In this document: positions 56,101-61,100 of the stretch, in pieces
Numbering within the stretch: position 1 is the stretch's first letter
Layout of the letters: each line of letters starts with the position of its first letter
DNA from: Gyrodactylus bullatarudis
Taxonomy: Eukaryota > Platyhelminthes > Monogenea > Gyrodactylidea > Gyrodactylidae
DNA length: 64,000 nucleotides
Assembly: GCA_012064415.1 (NCBI GenBank)
Contig: SSNU01000036.1
Span: forward strand, 133,509-197,508
Direction: 5' to 3'
Notes under the pieces: generated by a model
Databases searched by the model: none
The model's input: the letters and a program-made list of their open reading frames with translations, nothing else
What the model was told of the DNA's origin: nothing
Position numbers and translations under genes: made by a program

Positions 56101-57283
56101 CAAATCGCAATTAAAATTCCCGATTTTTGAATTAGCGCCAACTATTTTCAATGAATTTTTCTAACACAATCGATTAAAATCTAAATTTTGATCCGTTTGA
56201 ATGCTATTTTAAATAGAATAGGTTCGTAAGGTATTTTTAATCAAAAGTGCATATTCTTGTAAAAAAGGATACATATTTTCAAAATTTTCTTTTTCAATAA
56301 TTTAAAATGAAATTCTCACTGGAAACCGAGTAGAAAAGCTTCCGCCTCTTTCATCAAACCTCACCGGGATCTAACACTGGTTTGATATCTAATAAATATT
56401 ATTCATTTATTTCCCCTTAGAAACTTTGTATCTTGATAAAAATACTTTATAAATTAATCTTTAGTGAAACTAAAGATCGAGTTACCAAAGTACCAACTAA
56501 TTAGATTGCCAAAAATATCCATTAGAAGTGTAACCTACTCAAATGATAATGCTATGAGTTATTAACATTATTTTATATAAGATCAAAATGCTTGTCCTTG
56601 ATAATATTCAAGTTTAAAGATCAGACTTTTTTAAAAATCCCGCTAACAAAAAAAAATTTTCAATGAATTCTTACTACGTTTTTACTAAAATTTTGTTATT
56701 TCACTATGCCTACAAGATAATTTAGGAAAAATGAGCCATGCACAACTATGCATGGGATTGAAAACGAATTTTCATTTATTTTAGATCTCACACATAATTG
56801 TTATCAAAATTATATGTGGAAATTTCAGGGAAAAAGTTTAGACATAAATCATTATTTTATGGTGATAAAATTTCAATAAAAAGTTATGCTTTCAAGATTT
56901 CTATTTCTAATTCAGGCGTACTCTCACAAGAACTAAATGAAAAACAGATTATATAATTCATTTCAAAACGAAATGTGACATTAAATATTAAAACAAATCA
57001 AATTTTCCAGGGAATTTTGACAGCTGCTCCAATGGCTTTCATTCTACCTCCATTATGCCTCATGAGATTAAAGAATGAACCGATATTTCGTAGTAAGAAT
57101 ACAATGGCTCTATTCATCTTGATATTCGGGTCAGTTGTCATAATATTTGGTTCCATAACATTGGTACTTGACCTAGTACAGGGAATTCGCTGTAAACACG
57201 GAGAGAATTACAATTATTGTGGCATCCTTTTCCAGGAATTATCCATAAGCAACATCAGTATGACTCACTTATCAAGTAGATAA
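14110..57283 (+). CDS. SLC38A11: SLC38A11-type sodium-coupled amino acid transporter, 13 exons
   Basis: Neutral amino acid/sodium symporter of the AAAP fold, expected at the plasma membrane or an endosomal membrane. Exons: 14110-14178, 19319-19529, 20281-20355, 33379-33437, 34589-34664, 34728-34793, 34841-34950, 40418-40497, 41684-41754, 48788-48949, 53938-54050, 54141-54278, 57011-57283. Total 1,503 nt, 500 residues, every junction GT-AG and in phase. A soluble acidic N-terminus (1-73) precedes TM1 with SFNVINSIVGSGIVG (80-94), a hallmark of the family. Later landmarks are SYNIIIGDT, CQHNSF (276-281), FTYPVEC (353-359) and NCLSIILELNG. Eleven spans are plausible. After CQHNSF, where I recall SLEE in SLC38A11, this protein has SLRKR. 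Gene size is due to repeat-filled introns. Poly(A) candidate AATAAA at 57424. Confidence 0.9.
14731..14952. mobile_element. Truncated AGGTGCTTAGGT-family element
   Basis: The right end keeps the family terminus (ATATTACCTAAACACCTAGAA). CGTCGTGTTTGGTAATGGAT on the left is inverted at 14885-14905. The left terminal 30 bp are missing, so it cannot be a complete unit. Confidence 0.6.
17361..17400. mobile_element. Solo piggyBac-type end
   Basis: TTAACCCTTCATGTCCCATT matches the left end of the MITE at 4714 including the TTAA, but I find no partner end nearby. Confidence 0.45.
17480..18170. repeat. Fold-back family member
   Basis: Carries the conserved blocks of the family: TTGGGAATCTACAATTTTTA, GATTTTTTGGAATC, AGGATCACCAATAGATCACC, CCGAGATCAGTTCAAAATGA and, near its end, AAATTCATTGAGA. 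The left 220 bp are the reverse complement of the window start. Non-coding. Confidence 0.5.
18747..19256. mobile_element. Fold-back element with ~190-bp arms and tRNA-like core
   Basis: Left arm 18747-18930 and right arm about 19060-19256 are inverted copies of each other over nearly 190 bp (AGAATTATTTCGTTCT, AGGTGCTTAGGTGATATATC, GTCGCTGAATGTTACAG, GGATCCAACCGAGACTGGTA). The loop between holds a tRNA-like stretch on the minus strand. This is the fullest copy of the family whose derivatives are at 4266, 14731, 27410 and 34328. Confidence 0.75.
18974..19029 (-). ncRNA. tRNA-like (SINE-type) core
   Basis: Read on the minus strand, TGGACGAGAGG (19021-19011) resembles an A box, ATTGAGCATCGGACTACAAT resembles D- and anticodon-arm sequence, and GGTTTAAATCC (18984-18974) resembles a B box. 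The boxes are about 37 nt apart, shorter than the ~44 of a tRNA, and the stems are imperfect, so it is a tRNA-derived fragment and not a working tRNA gene. Confidence 0.5.
19319..19529 (+). CDS. SLC38A11: Transporter exon 2
   Basis: Residues 24 to 94 (split glycine): an acidic, serine-rich cytosolic tail then the start of TM1 with SFNVINSIVGSGIV. Acceptor TCTTTTAG, donor GTAAGT. Confidence 0.88.
19530..20280. other. Transporter intron 2
   Basis: 751 nt of AT-rich sequence. I see no gene or clear repeat boundary. Confidence 0.6.
20281..20355 (+). CDS. SLC38A11: Transporter exon 3
   Basis: Residues 94-119: rest of TM1 and TM2, MPYALHKAGYGLGVLLLI, ending in a split Asp codon. Donor GTGAGT. The exon itself starts with GT after an AG, so only the reading frame settles the junction. 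Confidence 0.88.
21967..22383 (+). pseudogene. PLE 3' fragment
   Basis: Only the end of the GIY-YIG region is left (GHEASISNFSILYKNPSDDN to the stop at 22153-22155), followed by the shared tail ending near ATTTCTATCGTAATGC. It is more diverged than the copy at 6339 and lacks the GIY-YIG core itself. Confidence 0.7.
22430..22860. repeat. Fold-back family core fragment
   Basis: Contains the family's central blocks (AATCCGAGATCAGTTCAAAT, TTTCGATCATTTTTA, GATCATCAATAGAGAAA) but no complete arm. It starts where the PLE fragment at 21967 stops. Confidence 0.45.
23594..23685. mobile_element. 92-bp piggyBac-type MITE with TTAA duplication
   Basis: CCCTTTCGGTGA at the left and TCACCGAAAGGAGGG at the right are inverted ends, both bounded by TTAA (23590-23593 and 23686-23689). 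At 92 bp it is close to the smallest unit that keeps both ends. Confidence 0.65.
24155..24378. repeat. Fold-back family 3' half
   Basis: GAAATCAACAAAAATTTTCA, AAATCGCGCCATCTCGAATT and the terminal AATTCATCGAGAATTGCTTT match the right arm of the full element at 31508-32257. Confidence 0.6.
24395..24660 (-). pseudogene. PLE GIY-YIG fragment
   Basis: Minus-strand frame with DGASYLGRTIRKLSTRAED, then HLRQEDHTASISNFSVLYKN, nearly identical to the copy at 6339. The C-terminal 30 codons and tail are missing, and the start of the frame (NKYLSRVIDIRVVNFFPTNY) differs. The right half of the GIY-YIG core (Y-L-G here) is kept. Confidence 0.7.
26568..26622. repeat. Short hairpin, 17-bp arms
   Basis: AGGCCTTTATTTAGGGC and GCCCTACATAAAGGCCT are inverted with one mismatch around a 21-nt loop. 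It could be a tiny MITE remnant. Confidence 0.5.
27410..27480. repeat. AGGTGCTTAGGT-family remnant
   Basis: TTAGATGGGTGTTTAGGTAA, then ACCCACAAGTTCGTCCATTT, then GGTAATATATTAGGCT match the family end and core seen at 4266. Only the left end survives. Confidence 0.5.
28401..28607. mobile_element. piggyBac-type MITE, decayed left end
   Basis: Homologous along its length to the MITE at 46733-46948 (CTTCATAACTCTACCAGT, GTGAAATAGTCTCGGCACCG). The right end CACCGAAAGGG is intact but the left end has lost CCC and its TTAA. Confidence 0.65.
28898..28932. repeat. Perfect 17-bp-arm palindrome
   Basis: ATAATCTCCATGTAAGC, a single A, then the exact inverse. Such a near-loopless hairpin is unusual by chance. 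No T-run or gene context suggests a terminator. Confidence 0.6.
28976..29491. mobile_element. MITE-like inverted-repeat pair
   Basis: TTTTGGTGTATGAGAAATCG (29029-29048) and CGATTTCTCATACACCAAAA (29444-29463) are exact inverse copies, and the similarity goes on outward through AGGTTACAGGGT versus AACTGTAACCC. The body is non-coding. Confidence 0.5.
30400..30600 (-). pseudogene. C-terminal fragment of a dispersed arthropod repeat protein
   Basis: The frame has MHSNTQAVERMIQVTTKACS followed by a R-G-S-Q-I stretch. From memory, proteins of a multi-copy hypothetical family in crustaceans and other arthropods end in H-T-Q-A-V-E-R then V-T-E-A-S and R-D-G-F-I-R; I cannot cite a database entry. The frame goes on upstream into the fold-back at 30632, where the first residues are chance. 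The N-terminal type of the same family appears at 42216. Confidence 0.45.
30632..30990. repeat. Fold-back family fragment
   Basis: Blocks like TCGAGAAATCAAATTCGATC, TAGGAATCTAGATCATG and TTCAGGATCAC match members at 59150-59720. An inverted partner (AAATTCGATTTCTTGATAAA) closes it near 30963. Confidence 0.5.
31508..32257. mobile_element. 750-bp fold-back element, near-perfect 320-bp arms
   Basis: Starting GCTATTCTCGATGAATTTGG and ending in its inverse, with arms that match base for base over long stretches (GATGGCGCGATTTTTTAATT, GAATCAAACGTTATTTTTCA, ATGAATAAGAGTAAATATTT), separated by a unique core of about 100 bp. This is the fullest member of the commonest repeat family of the window; partial members are at 17480, 22430, 24155, 40060, 54330 and 54789. 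No coding capacity, so it depends on another element or is mobilised by replication. Confidence 0.8.
33379..33437 (+). CDS. SLC38A11: Transporter exon 4
   Basis: A 59-nt exon, residues 119-138: DQSLKFIIQCGQLSNTQTYQ, the equivalent of the loop between TM2 and TM3 in the family. It was found because it alone closes the gap between exons 3 and 5 in frame, with acceptor TTTTTTTCAG and donor GTGAGT. Confidence 0.82.
33438..34588. other. Transporter intron 4
   Basis: Between 33600 and 34310 lies a fold-back-like inverted pair (TTAGCATTTCATGATGAAAT, then ATTTTTATTTCGATAAATCA, with a shared GATCAAGATTA and inverse). The right end holds a MITE at 34328-34548 that stops 40 bp before exon 5. Confidence 0.5.
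34328..34548. mobile_element. AGGTGCTTAGGT-family MITE just before exon 5
   Basis: Matches the 18747 element from its ACAGCTTTCAAATGGATCCC block to the terminus ATTACCTAAGCACTAAGAGC. The left terminus is lost. It ends about 40 bp before the exon, so the branch point and tract of this intron lie next to or within transposon sequence. Confidence 0.6.
34589..34664 (+). CDS. SLC38A11: Transporter exon 5
   Basis: Residues 139-164: DMVKASLGHDVYIILTIMQI and the start of TM3, ending in a split Ala codon. The next intron is 63 nt. Confidence 0.88.
34728..34793 (+). CDS. SLC38A11: Transporter exon 6
   Basis: Residues 164-186 with MVSYNIIIGDTLTKLAFRIV, which matches the SYNIIAGDT motif of the family. 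The next intron is 47 nt. Confidence 0.9.
34841..34950 (+). CDS. SLC38A11: Transporter exon 7
   Basis: Residues 186-222: a loop, then TM4 (RRFIIFLTSVFIGFPLSS) and the conserved RLSK turn, ending in phase 0. Confidence 0.9.
38740..38850 (+). pseudogene. 36-codon basic open frame, origin unknown
   Basis: ATG to TGA encoding MISFFENNKRPVTKRKRRGS and then TGQLQIDAFLKRQKVK. It is less AT-rich than its surroundings and resembles the end of a nuclear protein: a basic patch followed by QLQIDAFL, which is like a PCNA-binding motif (Q-x2-I-x2-F-[FL]). It may be the 3' end of a lost gene or transposase; I cannot say which. Confidence 0.25.
38943..38980. mobile_element. piggyBac-type end with TTAA
   Basis: TTAACCCTTTCAAGTCCATG followed by the palindrome TGGCCCATATGTGGGCCA. 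The layout (CCCTTT end, then subterminal palindrome) is that of the MITE at 46733. I did not find its other end. Confidence 0.5.
40060..40235. repeat. Fold-back family fragment
   Basis: Includes TGATCCTGAAAAATAATGTT, TTGATTCATCTCACACCTTG and GTTCAAAGTTGAAAAG, the inner right arm of the 31508 element. Confidence 0.5.
40418..40497 (+). CDS. SLC38A11: Transporter exon 8
   Basis: Residues 223-249: TM5, ISVLSTVIVIGIIVAMML, then RIQLYSSV and a split Thr codon. Acceptor TTTGTAG, donor GTAAGG. Confidence 0.88.
40498..41683. other. Transporter intron 8
   Basis: 1.2 kb of AT-rich DNA. Part (40980-41260) looks like a decayed inverted pair with CATGAAGGTAAGAA, TTAGACAAAATTTCGAATC and their like, related to 33600-34310. 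No gene. Confidence 0.45.
41684..41754 (+). CDS. SLC38A11: Transporter exon 9
   Basis: Residues 249-273: extracellular loop, then FANWKIPQAVAVMAFG, which leads into TM6 and corresponds to the QAVGVMSF part of SLC38A11. Confidence 0.88.
41903..41950. repeat. Solo end of the CATTTAACC MITE
   Basis: CATTTAACCTACTAGCAAAG followed by TAATTAG is similar to the end at 47668. The partner end was not found. Confidence 0.45.
42216..42572 (+). pseudogene. N-terminal fragment of a dispersed arthropod repeat protein
   Basis: An open frame of about 118 codons without an ATG start, beginning DILEKPEPLRSTCLPTNVQV and going on through a predicted helical part (TIAKIVNLYEFFGI), a basic patch (RRQKRRS) and FYSELFYIAKCRC to a stop at 42570-42572. 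From memory, LPTN or LPTK followed by QV is how a multi-copy hypothetical family of crustaceans and other arthropods begins. The rest of the protein is absent. I class it as a broken repeat-encoded gene; function unknown. Confidence 0.45.
43008..43421 (+). pseudogene. Unknown repeat-type frame, copy 1
   Basis: Two frames that read as one apart from a stop (TAG near 43211): the first has ELCQGEAEQTKKEGSAPVLL, the second ASNEIIYCHKFLVFCVVMVY, then CRKLYGWIHDTLDKQL. The second half is about 60 percent similar to copy 2 at 47331, and their DNA is similar too (ATATTGTCATAAATTTCTAG versus ATTTTGCCATAAATTGCTCG). I do not recognise the family. It may be a processed pseudogene or part of a transposon. 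Confidence 0.45.
44620..44985 (-). pseudogene. piggyBac transposase remnant
   Basis: The 113-codon frame reads SSGTVRSNRLKISVKEL, later HKLKGRVSF and FLLCWFDDRAVSSRFAF. The order GTVRxNR, K-x-x-[KR]-G, then W-x-D-x-[RK]-x-V is the C-terminal part of the piggyBac DDE domain (DDE_Tnp_1_7). The frame may extend upstream to about 44985 (VSFHTVEST). The N-terminal catalytic aspartates are not in this fragment. It could be a source of the TTAA-flanked MITEs nearby. Confidence 0.5.
45173..46391. mobile_element. piggyBac-type element, ~36-bp ends, with nested PLE
   Basis: Left end CCCTTTGAGTACCGATCGGA then GTACGACCTC is matched inverted at 46356-46391 (GAGGTCGTATACAACCTCCG then GAGAGGG). The flanks are GTAA and TTAT, near the TTAA expected. 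The 1.2-kb body has no transposase, and a PLE fragment (45849-46262) has inserted into it. Confidence 0.6.
45849..46262 (-). pseudogene. PLE 3' fragment, nested
   Basis: Reverse strand. The tail sequence (AACACCAAAACTCTCCAATA landmark) and the last codons of the GIY-YIG frame match the copies at 6339 and 58128. It is diverged and has several frame breaks (CATCTCCAGGTTTTAAATAT end). Confidence 0.65.
46733..46948. mobile_element. 216-bp piggyBac-type MITE with TTAA duplication
   Basis: CCCTTTCGGTGCCGA and its inverse CTCGGCACCGAAAGGG at the ends, both bounded by TTAA (46729-46732 and 46949-46952), with the subterminal palindrome ATGGACATATATGTCCAT. The cleanest member of the family in this window. 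Confidence 0.85.
47290..47543 (+). pseudogene. Unknown repeat-type frame, copy 2
   Basis: Starts MDTQETKQVSSGGDDDTDLF, breaks by frameshift near 47375, and goes on as SHEMIFCHKLLAFCMVMVNL then HIRKELYKWMHKTMDKRN to a stop at 47541-47543. It is homologous to 43218-43421 on the same strand, 4 kb upstream in the same intron. The family is unknown to me. Confidence 0.45.
47668..48249. mobile_element. MITE with CATTTAACC ends
   Basis: CATTTAACCTGCTAGCAAAG then ACTGGTAATTACTAG at the left is inverted at the right (TAGTAATTGCCAGTGGCCAC then TGGGTTAAATG) at roughly 75-80 percent identity over 41 bp. The body is non-coding. Confidence 0.6.
48788..48949 (+). CDS. SLC38A11: Transporter exon 10
   Basis: Residues 273-327: end of TM6 with CQHNSF, cytosolic SLRKRSMERW, then TM7 (VVHLSVVFSFICSIIFGIVG) and YLTFQNDSQ. 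The run of basic residues stands where I recall an acidic SLEE in vertebrates. Confidence 0.9.
49974..50384 (-). CDS. PLE C-terminal part: linker and GIY-YIG endonuclease
   Basis: The frame runs from the gap: YSYELRRKLNLLVNEHYN, TTSLFRFQLKDKL, then LIYRFEASCGARYIGRTQRR with the GIY-YIG-type Y ... YIG and following Arg, then HLNKNSSSIKKHIERCGCEA with the Cys/His pair seen in PLE endonucleases, and a conserved Glu in KIREKFYIM. Stop at 49974-49976. No damage is seen in this part. It would cut the target DNA for reverse transcription. Confidence 0.85.
   Translation of the reverse strand, partial: GDGYSYELRRKLNLLVNEHYNDIQLKVVYKTTSLFRFQLKDKLKESEQSNLIYRFEASCGARYIGRTQRRLGIRINEHLNKNSSSIKKHIERCGCEANEGNFRIVFKNSSDQLTGFKIREKFYIMREDPNLCIQKN
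50385..51179. other. Assembly gap of 795 N
   Basis: Run of unknown bases inside the PLE, covering the catalytic reverse transcriptase core. The apparent open frames across it are artefacts of the N run. The true length may differ. Confidence 0.99.
51180..51861 (-). CDS. PLE reverse transcriptase, N-terminal part
   Basis: A frame of 227 residues from ATG (51861) into the gap. It has many Lys/Glu-rich helices, the signature RELVIARPDKGTGLVIMKKE, matching the conserved V-I-x-P-x-D-K-G-x-x-x-V-I-M segment before the palm of PLE reverse transcriptases, and NFCVPKKSK upstream. The start codon is uncertain. No stop or frameshift occurs in the part that can be read, so the element may be recent. Confidence 0.85.
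52020..52312 (+). pseudogene. PLE 3' fragment with internal deletion
   Basis: Reads ASISNFSVLYKNPNDDS, then a stop (TAAGATG), and the tail begins too early: from TATTCC directly into TATTTATTGGAGAGT, so the last codons and first tail bases are lost. It abuts the right end of the large PLE within 20 bp. Confidence 0.65.
53938..54050 (+). CDS. SLC38A11: Transporter exon 11
   Basis: Residues 327-364: a loop (GDIFENYCFMDD) then TM8, FLFAIIIMFTYPVECFVIRE; the Thr-Tyr-Pro is conserved. The exon begins with GT after AAG, so the frame is what sets the join. Confidence 0.9.
54141..54278 (+). CDS. SLC38A11: Transporter exon 12
   Basis: Residues 365-410: VIETLIINRGK loop and TM9, HYLITAIIVILSMFASMTTN, with CLSIILELN leading into the next exon. 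Intron 11 before it is 90 nt. Confidence 0.9.
54330..54640. repeat. Fold-back family fragment
   Basis: TATTCTCGATGAATTTGG end, AGATTTTTTGGTAACTGG, GATCACCAGTTATC and the internal AACCGTCAATTTGAACTGAT match the family. It has a core but no second complete arm. Confidence 0.55.
54789..55173. mobile_element. Fold-back family deletion derivative
   Basis: The left arm is nearly the same as that of the 31508 element; then the right arm is reduced to its terminal 20 bp (AAATTCATCGAGAATAGCTT). So it keeps both ends but only one arm, like a classical MITE. Confidence 0.7.
57011..57283 (+). CDS. SLC38A11: Transporter exon 13 (end)
   Basis: Residues 411-500: GILTAAPMAFILPPLCLMRL (TM10), FILIFGSVVIIFGSITLVL (TM11), then a Cys-containing C-terminus and TAA at 57281-57283. 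Acceptor TTTTCCAG. Confidence 0.92.
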   Translation, partial: GILTAAPMAFILPPLCLMRLKNEPIFRSKNTMALFILIFGSVVIIFGSITLVLDLVQGIRCKHGENYNYCGILFQELSISNISMTHLSSR

Positions 57284-58120
57284 CCCCGATTTAAACCAGA
57301 CAAGTTTCCCTGTTATTCTATCAAATGCCAAAGTATAATTTGTTTCATGTATAGGCTTCCTAAACAAGACTCTTTTCTTCTCGGGCTTCAATAATCCCAT
57401 TGGAGAGCATTCTAAACTAAAAAAATAAAGTTTACTAAAATTCTTGAAAAGAGTTTTGTTTGAAAACGAAAATACAAAACGTTTTGAATTATTATTGAGA
57501 AGAGAGAACATCTGTACATATGAAGAATCTATAGTCTTCTACATATTCCCCTCAAATGAAGAAAGAAAATCAGGTCCAAACCATATGTAACAGAAACTTT
57601 ATATAATGAAAAACCAATCCCTCCGGACTTGCATTCCCTCCCATCACTTTATTATTGATTTAAAAATATTCGAAATATTATTATGTACCATCAATATTGT
57701 TTCATGTTATGCTTGAAGAAAATTCAAATTTTATTTATTTAAAAACTACGCAATTAAATATATATATATATTGTTGTTATCCTTTTAAAGACGATGAGAC
57801 CTTAATTTTGACCTCATTGTTTTTTATCATCTTGTTTATTTAATGAGAAAAAAGTACATTTATTAGCAATGAAAAATGAATAAATCCAATTATTTATCAG
57901 GACTTTATTGTATTTCTTACAAAATTGAAATTTCACCCCCAAAGTATATTTATTTGTTTCGTATATCTACTTTAAAGTAACAACATTTTTTATTGAATGA
58001 TCATAGACCATCCTTAGTGAAAATCTTATCGCAGTAATCTTTTCAGTTCCAACCACTGAGCCTGTCAAATGGCTAATTCTAATTAGTACAAAAACCAAGT
58101 GGAAAAATACATTTATTATT
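57284..58120. other. Transporter 3' region and intergenic
   Basis: AATAAA at 57424-57429, 141 nt after the stop, is a plausible poly(A) signal. The rest is AT-rich with a TA tract at 57759. No gene. Confidence 0.45.
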
Positions 58121-58127
58121 TAAGAAT

Positions 58128-58665
58128 ATTACGAATAAGTAATTCACGTAATTTTTCAAACACGTTCGAGAATCCACTTATATTCATAATTTAGAAAATT
58201 AAAAGAAGATATATTAAAACCAAATGTACATTTCTTGAAGCATCATCAGTGGTAATTCTTCAAAAATGATATAAGTTAAGAATTCATTCAAGATAATATT
58301 TTACAACTCATGAAAGAAATAGTAAAGTCAAAGAAAATAAGAATAAAATGCAAGCTGAAAAACACCAAAACTCTCCAATAAATAGTAACAGTGCAGAGAA
58401 AAGTGAAAAAGCTCACATTGGCCAAGGTAATTGAAGATTATAGGAATAATTCTTTTGAACACATAGATTAGGTTTATATAGGTTAATAAGAAATTTTTCT
58501 TTCACCCATACATCTATGCTGTCGTCATTAGGGTTTTTGTATAAAACGGAAAAATTAGAAATTGAAGCTGTATGATCTTCTTGTCTAAGGTGCCTTGTAA
58601 CCGCAGTATCCTTATTCAGATGATCACTTGATCTTGTAGCCAGCTTCCTAATTGTTCTACCTATA
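58128..58665 (-). pseudogene. PLE GIY-YIG fragment and tail
   Basis: Reverse strand. The tail (58128-58410) and coding end (NPNDDSIDVWVKEKFLINLY) are close to the copy at 6339. It stops in the GIY-YIG core (IGRTIRKL region, near 58663). This is the second longest member of the short-PLE group. Confidence 0.75.
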
Positions 58666-59149
58666 AGAATAGGAATGAATTGCCGTTTGCAATGGAAACT
58701 TCTTAAAAACTATTGAGAAATTAGAGATTTTTTCATTAGTTACTCTGATCTAAAAAGGGGTATAAGAAGAATTCAATTTTTTTCTACTCTAAAACATATC
58801 AACTTCTTATTAGGGACTTTTCTCCTCTTGGAATGATATGGCTTCGAGAATTACGGAAATTTTTCAAAGTTTCTTATTCCATGATCCAAATCAAAGCTAT
58901 GAGGTCTTAAAACTTTATTTTCCTTTGTCCAAGTTTTTCGAAAGCAGACCATGAAAGCAAGCATGGTAGGTGGTTGTAAATGGAAATCCTAAATGATTCA
59001 ATATTTTTTAAAATTTTAATTAAGCTAATATACTAATTCTGTATTTATTTAGTTTATAGAAAATCTAGTGTGAAAAATTTCCTTAAGAAGAAAAGTGCCA
59101 CTCTAAGAGGGATACTACATAAAAATTAAATAAAGAAATCCTTTTTTCC
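58666..59149. other. Intergenic, no feature seen
   Basis: AT-rich DNA without a supported gene or repeat. Confidence 0.4.
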
Positions 59150-59720
59150 AAAGCTAGTTAATATGAAGATGGGAATTTATAATTTTTACACAATTCTTAA
59201 TTTTTCCATCAAGAAATCGGATTTGATCAAGATTTTTTAGAATCTAGATCACGAGTCCCTCTTTCACGATACGAAGAAAAAAATTTAGAAATTTTTAAGG
59301 AAGATACGGGAAATTTGATCTTGAAGTAGCGCCAAATTCCCATTTTTTGAACTTTGAGTTGAAAATTTTTGTTGATTTCAATGTGAGAGAGTGATCAAAA
59401 GTTGATTTTTAGGATCACAATTAGTCAATGTAATCAAATGTGCTGTATCTGGTTTTTAGAATCACTCCATTATCTATTTTGATTTTTTATAATTTTTCCT
59501 GCTTGAAAGTCTATGAAATTTGATCCCTGAAAGATGACGAATGTACCAAAACTTTCATGTAGACACTCCGTTTTCTTGTCTTATTGTAATCCTAAAAATC
59601 AACTTTTGATCACTCTCTCACATTAAAATCAACAAAAATTTTCAACTCAAAGTTCAAAAAAATGGGAATTTGGCGCTACTTCAAGGTTTTAAATTTGCCG
59701 TATCTTCCATAAAAATTGAT
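59150..59720. mobile_element. Fold-back element, ~130-bp inner arms
   Basis: 59290-59430 and 59580-59718 are inverted copies (GGAAGATACGG, AGTAGCGCCAAATTCCCATT, TGAGAGAGTGATCAAAAGTT). The left flank 59150-59290 has the family's outer end (AATATGAAGATGGGAATTTA), with no inverse on the right. A relative of the 31508 family. Confidence 0.65.
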
Positions 59721-60780
59721 ATTTTCTAAATTTTTTATTCAAGATTATTATTTTCAATATAAGGCACATTTTTCCATTGATCTGTTAAATTTATAGTACA
59801 AATGAAAACAAGAACATTTCTCACACACAGAGACTTTCATATTGAAATCTGCCTCTTTTTTTTGGTGAAATAAAAAAATGGTGGATAACTCTGGAATGAT
59901 TGATTGGAATTTTCTCATTGCAATAGAGATTGATTAGAAGAATGAGGCCTCAGATGAAAAATCTCACTCGATAGCTATGAGGATATTTTAATTTTTTAAA
60001 GTAACTCTATCAATTTTGAAATTTGAATAGATTCTTCTTTTATTCTGCCAATCTTTTGCCAAAGCATTCTCTGGCTTTACTTTGTTATTAATAACTATAA
60101 TCATGTCGTGTTGGTATTAGTCCACTTGTTTTTTAGATTCTAAATTTCATTACTATAATAATCACTGTAATTTTTATAATCCTTATTCTTTAAGAAATAC
60201 TACACCTTTCTCTCCCCTTTCTTTCTCTACTGATAGACCAATACAAGCCAGCAGACAACATTGTCAGGTAGCAAGCGAACAACGTTTTAGTCAGCTTCCT
60301 GAAGAACTACTTGGTGCAAAATTATACCAAATTTAGTTTTTATCAACTTTTAAAACGATATGAGGATGTCCCAAATCAACTTCATAAAGTACATGATTTA
60401 AAAATTATAAATGAAGATCATTTCTTAAAAATGATAAAAGTTGTAAATTCAATTAATAGGAAAAGTGTTTTGATTCATAATCGGATCTGAAATATAGCAA
60501 AAAAATTGCATAAAAAATGGCGGTTAAAACTGACTATATAGGATGATTTGATAAGGGTAATTGGTTTCAGTTCTCTTCTAAGTCTAAATTGAATTCGATT
60601 TGATAACTTGATAAGTGTGCGTTTAAATCATTTTTGTGCGGATTGAATTTTTGTTTGATCCATTTTTATCTTCCGGAATTTGTAATGCCAAACAATATTT
60701 AATTCATCGATGGTTTTAGGGTGTTTTGAACAGAATGATCAAAAAATTTACTTTGCATATTTAAACACTAACATTTCATT
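59721..60780. other. Intergenic, no gene seen
   Basis: AT-rich DNA. A few CGAACAACGTT-like bits (60270-60290) resemble 27210 and 38390, which suggests yet another low-copy repeat, but I cannot set its limits. Confidence 0.4.
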
Positions 60781-61100
60781 AACTTTGGACTGAAAATTTT
60801 CTATTGATTTGAAAGTAGGAGAATGGTTTAACAGGATCAGAATTAGACAAAAAAGCTGAGTATCACCTTCGAATTTTCGCCAGTTTGACCATTTTCGAAA
60901 AAAATTAAAATTCAGCTCCCAAACGAGAATGAGGTGTAGCATTAGAACAGATTTTGCATAACTGATTTTCTTGTCTAATTCTGATCATGTAAAACTTCTT
61001 TAGACAACCCTCTAACTTTCAAATCAATAAAAAATTTCAGTTCAGAGTTTGAAAAATGCGATTTTGGCGCCAAATCGAAATTTGAAAAATAACCATATTT
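60781..61100. mobile_element. Fold-back element, ~75-bp arms
   Basis: AACTTTGGACTGAAAATTTT at the left is inverted at 61031-61050; AGGATCAGAATTAGACAAAA is inverted near 60975-60995. It runs on to a GGCGCCAAATCGAAATTTGA block equal to the window start. Confidence 0.6.

Larger units (their letters stand above)
54279..57010. other. Transporter intron 12 (2.7 kb)
   Basis: The left third holds two fold-back members (54330-54640 and 54789-55173). From 55210 to 57010 I see AT-rich sequence with no supported gene or complete repeat. Confidence 0.55.

Noticed and set aside
57272..57511. Minus-strand frame of 79 codons at the end of the transporter
   Set aside because: Antisense to the 3' UTR, no family likeness.
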